Positions 26,390 through 34,392 of a stretch of 64,000 nucleotides of DNA are shown piece by piece; the stretch's first letter is position 1, and each line of letters starts with the position of its first letter. This DNA is from Marinicauda algicola (GTDB lineage: Bacteria > Pseudomonadota > Alphaproteobacteria > Caulobacterales > Maricaulaceae). The notes under the pieces are model-generated. The model was not told where the DNA came from. It searched no databases and saw only the letters and a list, made by a program, of their open reading frames with translations. Location: the NCBI RefSeq assembly GCF_017161425.1, contig NZ_CP071057.1:620001-684000 (forward strand), given 5' to 3'. Position numbers and translations under genes: made by a program.

Positions 26390-28017
26390 CCGCGCGCCTC
26401 CCGTACCAGGCGCTCGGCCCGCGTCATCTGGCGGGCGATCCAGACCATGGGTCCGAGCGCCGCGAGCGCGATCAGCAAGGCGGGCAGGGCCGCGCTGCCG
26501 AGTCGCTCGTCGGAGGCGTAGTTATGGGCGGTCACGGCGAGCGTGTCGAAGTTGAAGGGCCGCAGGATCATCGTCGCGGGCAGTTCCTTGAGGACCTCGA
26601 CGAAGACCAGGAGGCCGGCGAGCAGCGCGCCGGGACGCACCAGCGGCCAGTGGACTTTCAGCGCGAGATCCAGGGGCCGCGCGCCAAGCGTGCGCGCCGC
26701 GCCGTCGAGTGTGGGCGTGATGCGCGCGAGGGCGCTCTCGGCCGGGCCGATCGCCGCGGCGGCGAAGCGCGACTGGTAGGCGAAGAGAAGCCCGGCAATG
26801 CCTCCGGTCAGCAGGACCGGGAACGGACCGTCCCAGAGCGCGTCGAATCCGTCCTGCAGCCAGCCGAACAGGGCGAGCACCCCGACGGCCGCGACCGCGC
26901 CGGGGACCGCGTAGCCGAGCCCGGCCAGGCGCGCGGCGACCACCGCGGCGACGCGGCCGGTGCGCAGCGCGTAGGCCGCGGTCAGGCCGAGGACGGCCGC
27001 GATCGTACCCGACAGGCCCGCCAGCAGCAGCGAATGCCACAGCGCCGAGGCGAGATCGCGCGCCAGCGGGGCGTGGATGGCGAGCCAGCCGAGCCGGGCG
27101 AGGGGGATGACGAGGCCCGCGAGCAGGGGCAGGAGGAGGAAAGCCGCCGCCAGCGCGCTCCTCGCCGGCGAGAGGGCGACTCGGCGGGCCGGACGCTTGC
27201 GGCCCGAGGCTGCGCTCTGGCGCGCACGTCGGCGCTGCAGGCGCTCCAGGAAGAAGACCAGGAAGGCGAGGGAAACGAGGACGAGGGCGAGGCGTGCCGC
27301 GTCGGCGACCGAGCCTTCCCCGGCCCAGGCGCGGACGATGCCGACCGAGAGGGTCGGCGCGCCGAGATGGACCACCGCGCCGAAATCGGCGAGCGATTCC
27401 ATCATCACCAGGGCGAGGCCTGCCGCGATCGCCGGGCGCGCCATCGGCAGGGCGGCCCGCCGGAAGGCCTCCAGCGGGCCGCAGCCCAGCGTCCTCGCCG
27501 CGTCGTAGGCCTCGCTCGACTGCGCCGCGAAGGCCTCGCGCGCGAGCAGGTAGACATACGGATAGAGCGTGAAGCCGAAGATCAGGCCCGCCCCGAGCGG
27601 GCCGCGCACCGTGGGCACGATCCCGGCGAGCGGTCCGGCCGCCTGGGTGAGATCGTACCAGGCATAGGCGGCCGCATAGGCCGGCATCGCGAGCGGCAGG
27701 GCGAGCAACCACTCGAAGCTGCTGCGGCCGAAGAAGGCATAGCGCGCGACGAGCCAGGCGGCCGCAGCGCCGCCCGTGCCGGCCACGGCCGCCGCTATCG
27801 CGCCGACGAGCGCGGTGTTGACGAGCCAGGCGGGCAATCGCGTCCCGGCGATGTGTGTCAGATAGTCCGTCCAGGGGCCGAACATGGCTACCACCGCGAC
27901 CGCGATCAGGGGCGCGGCGCAGATGCCGGCCACGGCGATGGCGCCCCACAAAGGCGCAAAGCCGCCCCGCGTACGGGACGGCCCTGCGACCTCATCGTGG
28001 ATGTCGGCTACTGCCAT
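26386..28017 (-). CDS. fbpB: ferric iron ABC transporter permease (fused double permease)
   Basis: This 543-residue inner-membrane protein has about twelve hydrophobic helices. It contains two permease (BPD) domains in one chain, the standard FbpB layout. EAA-type loops are visible in both halves: YDAARTLGCGPLEAFRRAALPMARPAI and DGAARTLGARPLDLALKVHWPLVRPG. Its ATG lies inside the end of the binding-protein gene (10-nt overlap), and its stop overlaps fbpC by 4 nt. Translation of all three is therefore coupled. Confidence 0.92.
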   Translation of the reverse strand: MAVADIHDEVAGPSRTRGGFAPLWGAIAVAGICAAPLIAVAVVAMFGPWTDYLTHIAGTRLPAWLVNTALVGAIAAAVAGTGGAAAAWLVARYAFFGRSSFEWLLALPLAMPAYAAAYAWYDLTQAAGPLAGIVPTVRGPLGAGLIFGFTLYPYVYLLAREAFAAQSSEAYDAARTLGCGPLEAFRRAALPMARPAIAAGLALVMMESLADFGAVVHLGAPTLSVGIVRAWAGEGSVADAARLALVLVSLAFLVFFLERLQRRRARQSAASGRKRPARRVALSPARSALAAAFLLLPLLAGLVIPLARLGWLAIHAPLARDLASALWHSLLLAGLSGTIAAVLGLTAAYALRTGRVAAVVAARLAGLGYAVPGAVAAVGVLALFGWLQDGFDALWDGPFPVLLTGGIAGLLFAYQSRFAAAAIGPAESALARITPTLDGAARTLGARPLDLALKVHWPLVRPGALLAGLLVFVEVLKELPATMILRPFNFDTLAVTAHNYASDERLGSAALPALLIALAALGPMVWIARQMTRAERLVREARG

Positions 28018-29054
28018 CCGACGCGGTCGAAGATGCGCTGGGCTTCGGCGGCATTCTCGCCGAGCGTGTTGACGGGCAGGCGATCGGCTTCGAAGCCGTC
28101 GAGTTCCTCCAGGAGCGCATTGTCGTAGGCGGTGTCCGGCACGGCGGGGAACTCGTTGGTCAGCTCGGCGAACGCCCGCTGGGCCTCCTCCGAGAGCAGG
28201 AAGCGCAGGAATTCGCGCGCGTTGTCCGCGTTCGGCGCCCCGACCGCGAGGCCGGCGCCGGACACGTTGACATGCGTGCCTCCGCTCTGCTGGCTCGGGA
28301 AGATCAGGGCCGTCGCCTCTGCGACCGCCCGGTCGGCCGGATTGTCGGAGCGGGCGATGCGGGCCCAGTAATAGTGATTGACGAGCGCCACGTCGCAATC
28401 GCCGGCTGCGACGGCCCGGATCTGGTCGATATCCCCGCCCTGGGGCGGGCGGGCCATGTTCTCCATGACGCCACGCGCCCAGGCTTCGGCCGCCTCCGGT
28501 CCGAGGCGCTCGATCAGCGCGGCGAGCAGGGACTGATTGTAGACATTGTTGGAAGAGCGCACGCAAACCCGGCCGGCGAAGCGCGGATCGGCGAGGTCCT
28601 GGTAGGTCTGGATTTCGGCCGGATCGACACGGGCCTTTGCGTACGCGATGACGCGCGCACGGGTCGCGAAGCCGAACCACAGATCGTCGGAATGATGCAG
28701 GGAGGCGGGTATCGCCTCGAGTGCGTCGTCGATGCCGGCCGGCTGGAACAGCCCGGCCTCGGCGGCGCGGTAGAGACGTCCGGCATCGACCGTGATGATC
28801 ACGTCGGCGGGCGAGCGCTCGGCATCGGTGCGTACGCGCTCGATCAACAGGTCGCCATCGGCCTCGATCACGTTGACTGCGATCCCCGTTGCCTCCGTGA
28901 AGGCAGCGTAGACCGCGTCGTCCGAGGCATAGTGGCGCGCGCTGAAGATATTGACCTCGCCGGGACCCTCCGCCTCACCGCCGTCGCCGCATGCGGAAAG
29001 CGCAAGAATGCAGAGCGGGAGGGCGAGCGCCCACCGGGCGGTCGTGTTCAGCAT
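28008..29054 (-). CDS. fbpA: ferric iron ABC transporter substrate-binding lipoprotein
   Basis: This 348-residue periplasmic binding protein has a lipobox, LALSAC, after a hydrophobic start. EVNIFSARHYASDDAVYAAF is the FbpA/FutA N-terminal block. The adjacent tyrosines in VNHYYWARIAR match the Fe3+-coordinating Tyr pair of the family. AGGAG lies 8 nt before the ATG. It is the first gene of fbpABC, with a Fur-like box 49 nt upstream. Thiamine or phosphonate specificity is unlikely given the Tyr pair. Confidence 0.9.
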   Translation of the reverse strand: MLNTTARWALALPLCILALSACGDGGEAEGPGEVNIFSARHYASDDAVYAAFTEATGIAVNVIEADGDLLIERVRTDAERSPADVIITVDAGRLYRAAEAGLFQPAGIDDALEAIPASLHHSDDLWFGFATRARVIAYAKARVDPAEIQTYQDLADPRFAGRVCVRSSNNVYNQSLLAALIERLGPEAAEAWARGVMENMARPPQGGDIDQIRAVAAGDCDVALVNHYYWARIARSDNPADRAVAEATALIFPSQQSGGTHVNVSGAGLAVGAPNADNAREFLRFLLSEEAQRAFAELTNEFPAVPDTAYDNALLEELDGFEADRLPVNTLGENAAEAQRIFDRVGWQ

Positions 29055-29102
29055 CGGGCAGCTCCTGCTAAACGGTTACGGGTTAGCGGATGCCTGCCAC
29101 TT

Positions 29103-29119
29103 TTGAGAACAATTCGCAA
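29103..29119 (-). promoter_or_regulatory. Fur-like box upstream of fbpABC
   Basis: TTGAGAACAATTCGCAA is an imperfect palindrome. Its core matches the Fur consensus TGAGAAT-N-ATTCTCA at 12 of 14 positions. It ends 49 nt before the fbpA start. A second, perfect palindrome TTGCG-GA-CGCAA lies at 29135-29146. Confidence 0.55.
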
Positions 29120-29203
29120 GCGCCTGTGATGCATTTGCGGACGCAACCGCGCTCTCGCAGACGCGGTGTCGGGCTGCTCGGATTGAGCCTGCGGGCAGGT
29201 TTC

Positions 29204-29494
29204 TCAGAACGGTCCGGGATCCCGGCTGTCGGGAGCCCATGTGCCCTCGCGCTGCAACCGGTCGGTTTCGCGGAACGATTCGTCGCGTGCGCGCTGCAGT
29301 TCTTCGGGCGTGCGGCAGACACGTTCGCGCCGCAGGCTGCCCATGATCTGCTCGTACTCGCAAATGAGACCGGCCTCTTCAGCCATCGCCAGGCGCTGCT
29401 GCGTGCGCAAGTCACGCTCCGCGTTCGTCGGTGTCGCACAGGCGCCCAGACCGAGGGCGCAAAGAATGGCACTTGTGGTCACAATCCGTCGCAT
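29204..29494 (-). CDS. small CX14C lipoprotein, paralogue 1
   Basis: This is a 96-residue predicted lipoprotein. A hydrophobic start ends in the lipobox LGLGAC, and the following residue is Ala, so outer-membrane sorting is expected. The mature part is helical and charged. Two Cys lie in the block C-EYEQIMGSLRRERV-C, 14 residues apart and likely disulfide-bonded. RARDESFRETDRLQ follows, and the tail (DSRDPGPF) is longer than in the two paralogues. I do not recognise a named family; the GS..R..C pattern resembles small proteins of other alphaproteobacteria. Confidence 0.8.
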   Translation of the reverse strand: MRRIVTTSAILCALGLGACATPTNAERDLRTQQRLAMAEEAGLICEYEQIMGSLRRERVCRTPEELQRARDESFRETDRLQREGTWAPDSRDPGPF

Positions 29495-29804
29495 GATCTG
29501 CCGAACTCCAGAAAAAGATGATCGTTCGACAACAAAAGCGCGTCTTTGCGGTGAATTGCAAGTCGGCGTCTCCGCCGGGAAGAGGGCGGGGGCGTTCGGG
29601 GAAGCGAAGCGATGGCGCAACGCGACTGTTCTTGCTGCGTGGCAGCGCCCAGGGGACGGCCCTGTCGTCTTTGCGTTGCGATACTATGGCCCTGCGCCGT
29701 CGTGAGTGATCACGCCGGCCATCATCCGCGGCGGGAGCCGCGCGAAGCGGTGCTGGACGCTTTCCCGGAGTACCACCCGGGGAAGGAAAGGTCAGGCCTG
29801 CTGC
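29495..29804. other. 310-nt spacer between lipoprotein genes, no gene
   Basis: No convincing reading frame is present. An imperfect hairpin (TTCCCGG and CCGGGGAA, about 29762-29785) lies downstream of paralogue 2 on the minus strand but lacks a U-run. The rest must hold the paralogue 1 promoter, which I cannot place with confidence. Confidence 0.5.
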
Positions 29805-30074
29805 TTAGCGCGGCCCGGGAGTGGCTCGCTGGATGCGATCGGTTTCGCGGAACGCTTCCTCGCGCGCGCGCGCGATTTCGTCCGGCGAACGGCAGACGCG
29901 CTCGCGGCGCAGACTGCCCATGATCTGTTCGTAGGAGCAGACCAGGCCGGCCTCGTCGGCCATGGCAAGGCGCTCCTGCAGGCGTGCCTCGCGTTCGGCG
30001 TCGTTCGGAGTCGTGCAGGCGGCCAGCGACAGGGCGCCGAAAATGCCGGCAGTCACGGAAAGGAGGAGTCTCAT
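29805..30074 (-). CDS. small CX14C lipoprotein, paralogue 2
   Basis: This 89-residue protein has the lipobox LSLAAC followed by Thr, then NDAEREARLQERLAMADEAGLVC. The block C-SYEQIMGSLRRERV-C is identical to paralogue 1 except for one residue. The C-terminal helix REEAFRETDRIQRATPGP closely matches paralogue 3. GAGG precedes ATG 30074. Function is unknown; conservation of the CX14C block over the rest indicates selection on that element. Confidence 0.8.
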   Translation of the reverse strand: MRLLLSVTAGIFGALSLAACTTPNDAEREARLQERLAMADEAGLVCSYEQIMGSLRRERVCRSPDEIARAREEAFRETDRIQRATPGPR

Positions 30075-30139
30075 TGCATAACCTCGCGATCGACGGGTGA
30101 GCTCTCGACGACTTTGCGCCGGTCGAACAGCGATGGCAA

Positions 30140-30180
30140 GGAAGCGGGCCAGTCGCGATAGCGCGGCCCGGCCCGCCTCC
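30140..30180 (-). terminator. hairpin after lipoprotein paralogue 3
   Basis: GGAAGCGGGCC (30140-30150) pairs with GGCCCGCCTCC (30170-30180) with one mismatch, starting 6 nt after the stop of paralogue 3 on the minus strand. No T-run follows, so termination is uncertain; it may protect the 3' end. Confidence 0.4.
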
Positions 30181-30186
30181 ATGCGA

Positions 30187-30462
30187 TCAGCTGCCGCCCT
30201 GCGGTCCCGGGGTCGCGCGCTGGGCGCGGTCGGTTTCGCGGAAGGCTTCCTCGCGAGCGCGGTCGATCTCATCCTGAGTGCGGCAGACGCGCTCGCGGCG
30301 CAGGCTACCCATGATCCGCTCGTATTCGCAGACGAGGCCAGCCTCTTCGGCGGCCCGCATCTCGGCGAGTTCGGCGGCATCGCGATCGGATGTATCGGTC
30401 GGCGTGGCGCAGGCGGCAAGGCCAAGGGCCAGCACACCGCAGGTCAGTCGGACAATATTCAT
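30187..30462 (-). CDS. small CX14C lipoprotein, paralogue 3
   Basis: This 91-residue protein has the lipobox LGLAAC followed by Ala, a short acidic linker (TDTSDRDAAELAEM), then the block C-EYERIMGSLRRERV-C and RAREEAFRETDRAQRATPGP. It is the first of the three in transcription order. Two inverted repeats lie directly upstream (30495-30580). No neighbour explains the function; fbpABC lies downstream of the array on the same strand. Confidence 0.8.
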   Translation of the reverse strand: MNIVRLTCGVLALGLAACATPTDTSDRDAAELAEMRAAEEAGLVCEYERIMGSLRRERVCRTQDEIDRAREEAFRETDRAQRATPGPQGGS

Positions 30463-30494
30463 CGAGTTCAAAATCCTAAGGAATTGGTGACACC

Positions 30495-30580
30495 TGACAC
30501 AAAGCGCCATCGCACTGCCATGGAGCAAGATTACAAATGCGAAACCTTCGAGATGGCGGCGCTTTGTGACATTTTCGCAT
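30495..30580. promoter_or_regulatory. two interleaved inverted repeats
   Basis: Pair 1 is TGACACAAAGCGCCAT (30495-30510) with ATGGCggcGCTTTGTGA (30553-30569), complementary apart from three extra bases and one further mismatch. Pair 2 is ATGCGAAA (30537-30544) with TTTCGCAT (30573-30580), perfect. The arms alternate, so both cannot form as simple nested hairpins. The block lies between divergent starts 30462 and 30682. Confidence 0.45.
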
Positions 30581-30681
30581 CGCGGCGGGGCCGCTGTCCA
30601 CGTGCTTGACGCGGCGGCGTCTTTCGCGTCGGATTCGCGAACAAGGTTCACGTGGACCACTTCATGTCAGGGGAGGCGTTC

Positions 30682-32592
30682 ATGACACAGCGCTGGGACA
30701 GGCTCATCACTGGCGGCCTGGTGATCGACGGCAGCGGCGCGGCGCCGGTGCGCGAGGACGTCGCGATCGCCGGCGGGCGCATCGCTGCACGCGGCGCGGA
30801 CCTCGACCGGTCGCTGGCCGGCGAGGTGATCGACGCCTCCGGCTGCTGGGTGATCCCGGGGCTTCTGGACATCCACACCCATCTCGATCTCGAGGTCGAG
30901 TTCGATCCCGTGCTGAAGGAGGCCGTGCGCCACGGCACCACCACGGTCCTGATGAGCAACTGCTCGCTGGGCCTGGCCTACGGCAATCAGCGCAGGAATG
31001 GCGAGGACCCGCTGGTGGACTGCTTCGCGCGCGTGGAGAACATGCCCAAGCCGGTCCTGCGCGCGGCGGCCGACAAGGCGACCTGGACCAGCTCGGCGGG
31101 CTATTACGAACATCTCGACGAGCTGCCGCTCGGCTGCAACGTCGTCCCGATGATCCCCCACTCCATGCTGCGCGCCGAGGTGATGGGGCTGAAGGGCTCG
31201 GTCACGCGCGATGCGACCGATGAGGACCTGCGCGCCATGGAGGCGCTGCTCGAGCAGGCGATGGGGGAGGGCTATGTCGGCTTTTCGACCGATGCGCTGC
31301 CCTTCCACTTCCTCTCCGAGGACCCGAACCGGAAGACGAAGATCCCCTCCCAGTTTGGCTCCTATGCCGAGATGAAGCGGCTGACCGCCATCCTGCGCCG
31401 GCACGACCGGCTCTGGCAGGCCACGCCGCCGAAGGACAATCCGCTCGCGGTGTTCCGCAACTTCCTGCTCACCAGCGGCCGGCTCCACGGCAAGCCGCTC
31501 AAGGTGACCGCCGTGGCCGCGCTCGACGTCGCGTCGAACCGCAGCCTGAAACGGCTCGCCCTCCTGCTGACGGCGATCTTCAACTCCAAGGCGGTCGACG
31601 GGCGGTTCCGCTTCCAGGCGCTCGCCGCGCCGTTCAAGGTCTACTGGGACGGGCCGGTCAACCCGCTCGCCGAGGAGATACCGGCGCTGCGCGAACTGAA
31701 CGAACTCGACCTCGAGGACCGCGACGGCCGCCAGCGCCTGATCGCCGATCCGGGCTTCCGCGCGCGCTTCTCGAAGATGTGGATGACCGGCAAGTCCGGA
31801 TTCGGCCTCGATCGCCTGAAGCGCCTCCTGAAAGCCGAGACCCTCGCCTTCGATCGCGATTTCGACCAGATGGTGTTCGAGGCGGGTGGACCGGTCGTCT
31901 GGCGCGGCGAGACCTTCCGCGAGGTCCATGAGCGCTTCCGGCTCTGGCGCGAGGAGCCCGACGCGGCGCGCGGCGAGGAGGAGGCCGAGGCCTTTGCGGC
32001 GCTGGGCGAGGAGGCCGTGACCGAGCCCGGCTTCATGCTCGCCCTGCTGGCGCGCTACGATCTCTCCCTGCGCTGGTGGACGGTATCGGCCAATCGCGAT
32101 CCGCAGGTGATCCGCGCGCTTCTCAACCATCCCCAGATCCTGCCCGGCTTCAACGATTCCGGTGCGCACATCACCAACATGGCCTTCTATGACGGCAATC
32201 TGCGCGCCCTGAAGCTTGCCCAGGAGGAAGGCATGGCGCGGGTGGCCAGCCAGGTGCGGCGCCTGACTCGAGAGCCGGCCGAGTTCATCGGTGTCGAGGC
32301 CGGGACCATGGAGGTGGGCGACCGTGCCGATATCGCCATCGTCGATCCGCAGGCGCTTGCCGACTACGATTCGGACGCGAATGCGCAATTCGTCTGGCGC
32401 GAGGACTATGGCCACGAGCAGCGCGTGAACCGCTCCGACGGCGTGGTCCGGGCGACCATCGTCTCCGGCGAGCCGGTCTGGACGGGCGAGGGCTTCAGCG
32501 CGCGAGCCGGCCGGCGGAGAATCGGAAGAGCCCTGCGCCACCGCGACTGGCAAGGGCCGCACGGCGAAGCAATGGCGGTAGCCGCCCAGTAG
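30682..32592 (+). CDS. N-acyl-D-amino-acid deacylase/D-aminoacylase family amidohydrolase
   Basis: This 636-residue metal-dependent amidohydrolase has the first metal motif GLLDIHTHLDLE. The HGTTTVLMSNCSLGLAY segment carries the Cys typical of D-aminoacylases. NDSGAHITNMAFYD carries the catalytic Asp. It closes with DRADIAIVDP and YGHEQRVNRSDGVVRATIVSG (the composite beta-sandwich). It is longer than classical D-aminoacylase (about 480), as are many homologues of unknown substrate. AGGGGAGG directly before ATG 30682 fixes the start. Its stop is 1 nt from that of the convergent glycosyltransferase. Confidence 0.88.
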   Translation: MTQRWDRLITGGLVIDGSGAAPVREDVAIAGGRIAARGADLDRSLAGEVIDASGCWVIPGLLDIHTHLDLEVEFDPVLKEAVRHGTTTVLMSNCSLGLAYGNQRRNGEDPLVDCFARVENMPKPVLRAAADKATWTSSAGYYEHLDELPLGCNVVPMIPHSMLRAEVMGLKGSVTRDATDEDLRAMEALLEQAMGEGYVGFSTDALPFHFLSEDPNRKTKIPSQFGSYAEMKRLTAILRRHDRLWQATPPKDNPLAVFRNFLLTSGRLHGKPLKVTAVAALDVASNRSLKRLALLLTAIFNSKAVDGRFRFQALAAPFKVYWDGPVNPLAEEIPALRELNELDLEDRDGRQRLIADPGFRARFSKMWMTGKSGFGLDRLKRLLKAETLAFDRDFDQMVFEAGGPVVWRGETFREVHERFRLWREEPDAARGEEEAEAFAALGEEAVTEPGFMLALLARYDLSLRWWTVSANRDPQVIRALLNHPQILPGFNDSGAHITNMAFYDGNLRALKLAQEEGMARVASQVRRLTREPAEFIGVEAGTMEVGDRADIAIVDPQALADYDSDANAQFVWREDYGHEQRVNRSDGVVRATIVSGEPVWTGEGFSARAGRRRIGRALRHRDWQGPHGEAMAVAAQ

Positions 32593-32593
32593 C

Positions 32594-33589
32594 TCAGGCG
32601 GTCCTGTCGACCTTCAGGGCTCTGATCTCCGGCGCCATGTCGATAGAGGCGTCGAACGCGCTCTGGCTGAAGTCGAAATGCATGCCGGGAAAGATCGCCT
32701 CGAGCGCGGGGCGGGGCGAGAAGGGCGTGCAGTCAAGCAGACCCTCCCTCTCCAGAGCCTGCTTTTGCGCTTCGTCGAGGGTGTCGAGGGCCTGGAAGAT
32801 GGCGGAGATCGCATGCGGCTCGCGCGCATGACGCTCGAAGCGGATCAGCTGCGCGCGTCGGGCCGGGTTGGGCTTGTTGCGGTAGTCCTCTATCAGAAGC
32901 TTCTGATACATTTTCTGCACCCAGCTGAGCGGTGTCAGCCCGTCGAAGTGCAGGAGCGGCCGTCCGGGGACGCTCGCCGGATGGCTGTTTGCCTCGCGCC
33001 CGTTGCGAGCCGCGTGGATACCGAGAGCGAGTCCCCGGCCGCGGCGGTAGAGTGTCTTGAAGTGCGAGTACGCCTTCAGGCCCTTGTGCAGGAAGCCGGC
33101 CGCCTCCTCCCCGTAGATCGACCGATAGAAGCTGGCGGAGCGTTCCGCGGGAATGCGAAAGCAGCCCGCGAAGATATCGGAACGCCGATCGCCCGAGATA
33201 CGCACGCGCTCGCGCACCTCGACGCGCAACTCTGCGCAGGACGGGTCGGCGTGTTGCATCGCTTCGGTCAGGCCGGCGCTATGGTCCAGAAATTCGTCGG
33301 CGTCGACGTGCAGGAGCCACTCCGTCTCGCCGGAATCGTAGACCGACTGAGCGTTGATTTTCTGGCGCTCGGTCACCAGTCCGGGCCACCCGCCTCGCTC
33401 GCGCCAGTACGCCTCGTCGCACACCGTCAGGGCCACCCCCTCGACACCGGAAAGGAGGCGCTGCGTCCTCTCGTCGGGCCGGTCCAGGAAAAGGTGGACA
33501 CGCGCCGCACCGAGATGGAGGTGGTGCGCGACGAAAGCGCAGACGAGCTGGGCAGGTTCGGCCACGGTCGACACGACGGACCAGTTCAT
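32594..33589 (-). CDS. glycosyltransferase family 2-type protein
   Basis: This 331-residue protein resembles the Glyco_tranf_2_4 group. The N-terminus EPAQLVCAFVAHHLHLGAARVHLFLD is followed by the metal/nucleotide motif WLLHVDADEFLD near residue 95. C-terminal helices end in FPGMHFDFSQSAFD. There is no membrane segment. AGGGAA lies 8 nt before ATG 33589. Sugar donor and acceptor are unknown. Convergent with the D-aminoacylase. Confidence 0.85.
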   Translation of the reverse strand: MNWSVVSTVAEPAQLVCAFVAHHLHLGAARVHLFLDRPDERTQRLLSGVEGVALTVCDEAYWRERGGWPGLVTERQKINAQSVYDSGETEWLLHVDADEFLDHSAGLTEAMQHADPSCAELRVEVRERVRISGDRRSDIFAGCFRIPAERSASFYRSIYGEEAAGFLHKGLKAYSHFKTLYRRGRGLALGIHAARNGREANSHPASVPGRPLLHFDGLTPLSWVQKMYQKLLIEDYRNKPNPARRAQLIRFERHAREPHAISAIFQALDTLDEAQKQALEREGLLDCTPFSPRPALEAIFPGMHFDFSQSAFDASIDMAPEIRALKVDRTA

Positions 33590-33988
33590 CGATCTGTTCC
33601 CTGCGTGGCTGGGTTTCGAATGGCGCAGCGCACGAATTTCACGCGCGGTGCCGGAAAATTGCAAATCGTCGGGCCGCGCCGGGGCGGGCCCTGTCCGGAT
33701 GAGGTTTCATCATCGGTACCTGCACGCGGCTGGAGGTGTCGATGCGTCTCGGCCTGAGGCCGCGAGGCGAGTCGGCCCATACGCTTGTCTGCCGCGCCCG
33801 TAGCGGAGGCCACGCTTCCGGCAAATCGGCCTGCGACAAAACCGCACACTCAGTGAATTCATTCATTTGAATCTTGGGGTGAGGCTTCCGCGAGCGCGGA
33901 CGGTCCGGCTCGCAAGACCGCACACCGCCGGCGCCGCGCGGCGGCCAGAGACGCGTGTGCGGGGGCAGGCCGGTTGCCGCACGACAGC
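33590..33988. other. intergenic stretch without a supported gene
   Basis: About 400 nt between the glycosyltransferase start and the tRNA-Val terminator. Short frames on the minus strand are Arg/Ala/Pro-rich and lack start signals. The region near 33850-33875 is locally AT-rich (ATTCATTCATTTGAATC). Promoter of the glycosyltransferase is expected here, but no clear -35/-10 pair is seen. Confidence 0.5.
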
Positions 33989-34019
33989 AAAAAACCCCGG
34001 TCCGCGATTGCGGCCGGGG
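33989..34019 (-). terminator. rho-independent terminator of tRNA-Val
   Basis: On the minus strand a 10-bp GC stem with one bulged base (33995-34005 with 34010-34019) and a 4-nt loop is followed by U6 (A-run at 33989-33994). It lies 35 nt after the tRNA 3' end. Confidence 0.9.
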
Positions 34020-34053
34020 CTTTGGCAAGCTGCTGATTCAAAAGCGCTTTTAT

Positions 34054-34128
34054 TGGTGGGCGGTACTAGGATCGAACTAGTGACCCCTTCGGTGTGAACG
34101 AAGTGCTCTACCGCTGAGCTAACCGCCC
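34054..34128 (-). tRNA. tRNA-Val (CAC anticodon)
   Basis: This is a 75-nt cloverleaf with encoded CCA on the minus strand. The acceptor stem begins GGGCGGT, the D arm is GCTC/GAGC, the anticodon stem CTTCG/CGAAG encloses TTCACAC (anticodon CAC, reading GTG), and the T loop is TTCGATC. The discriminator is A. A well-formed promoter lies upstream and a terminator downstream, so this is a monocistronic tRNA gene. Confidence 0.97.
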
Positions 34129-34139
34129 GGAGGGGCCGG

Positions 34140-34168
34140 GATATACGGGCGGGCCACAATTCGGTCAA
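34140..34168 (-). promoter_or_regulatory. sigma-70-type promoter of tRNA-Val
   Basis: On the minus strand, TTGACC (34168-34163) and TATATC (34145-34140) are separated by exactly 17 nt. The -10 element ends 11 nt before the tRNA 5' end. Confidence 0.75.
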
Positions 34169-34251
34169 GCATCAGGAACGCTCGTGCCGCAGTGGCGTTT
34201 CGGATGGGCAAGCCGAAGGGCCGCGAGAAAAAAATTCGCTGAACGGGCTTC

Positions 34252-34280
34252 GTCATACTTTCGTCAAACCGAAAGATGAC
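34252..34280. promoter_or_regulatory. long palindrome upstream of small protein gene
   Basis: GTCAT-A-CTTTCG pairs with CGAAAG-ATGAC around TCAAAC, giving an 11-bp stem with a single bulged A. It lies 112 nt before ATG 34393 in a locally AT-rich region, and TATATG follows at once. Operator or RNA hairpin are both possible. Confidence 0.45.
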
Positions 34281-34392
34281 ATATATGGGCGTAGCGTGCT
34301 TGTGGGCATTCGCTCGCTAGCGTGTTTCTCCGCCCATCCTGGAAAGTCCCGACGCGCCGCGGCCTCGAGCGCGTCCAGAGGAGGTCCTCCCC

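Larger units (their letters stand above)
29260..30365 (-). repeat. three diverged direct repeats (lipoprotein gene family)
   Basis: Roughly 140-bp segments at about 29260-29400, 29835-29975 and 30220-30365 are clearly similar at DNA level. The best conserved part covers the codons for the CX14C block. They represent tandem gene duplication, with non-coding spacers that are not obviously related. Confidence 0.75.

Noticed and set aside
30667-32562. 631-codon minus-strand frame
   Set aside because: It lies opposite the D-aminoacylase, whose motifs and ribosome site are clear.
33586-33849. 87-codon minus-strand frame between glycosyltransferase and tRNA-Val
   Set aside because: No start signal and a low-complexity Arg/Pro/Thr sequence.
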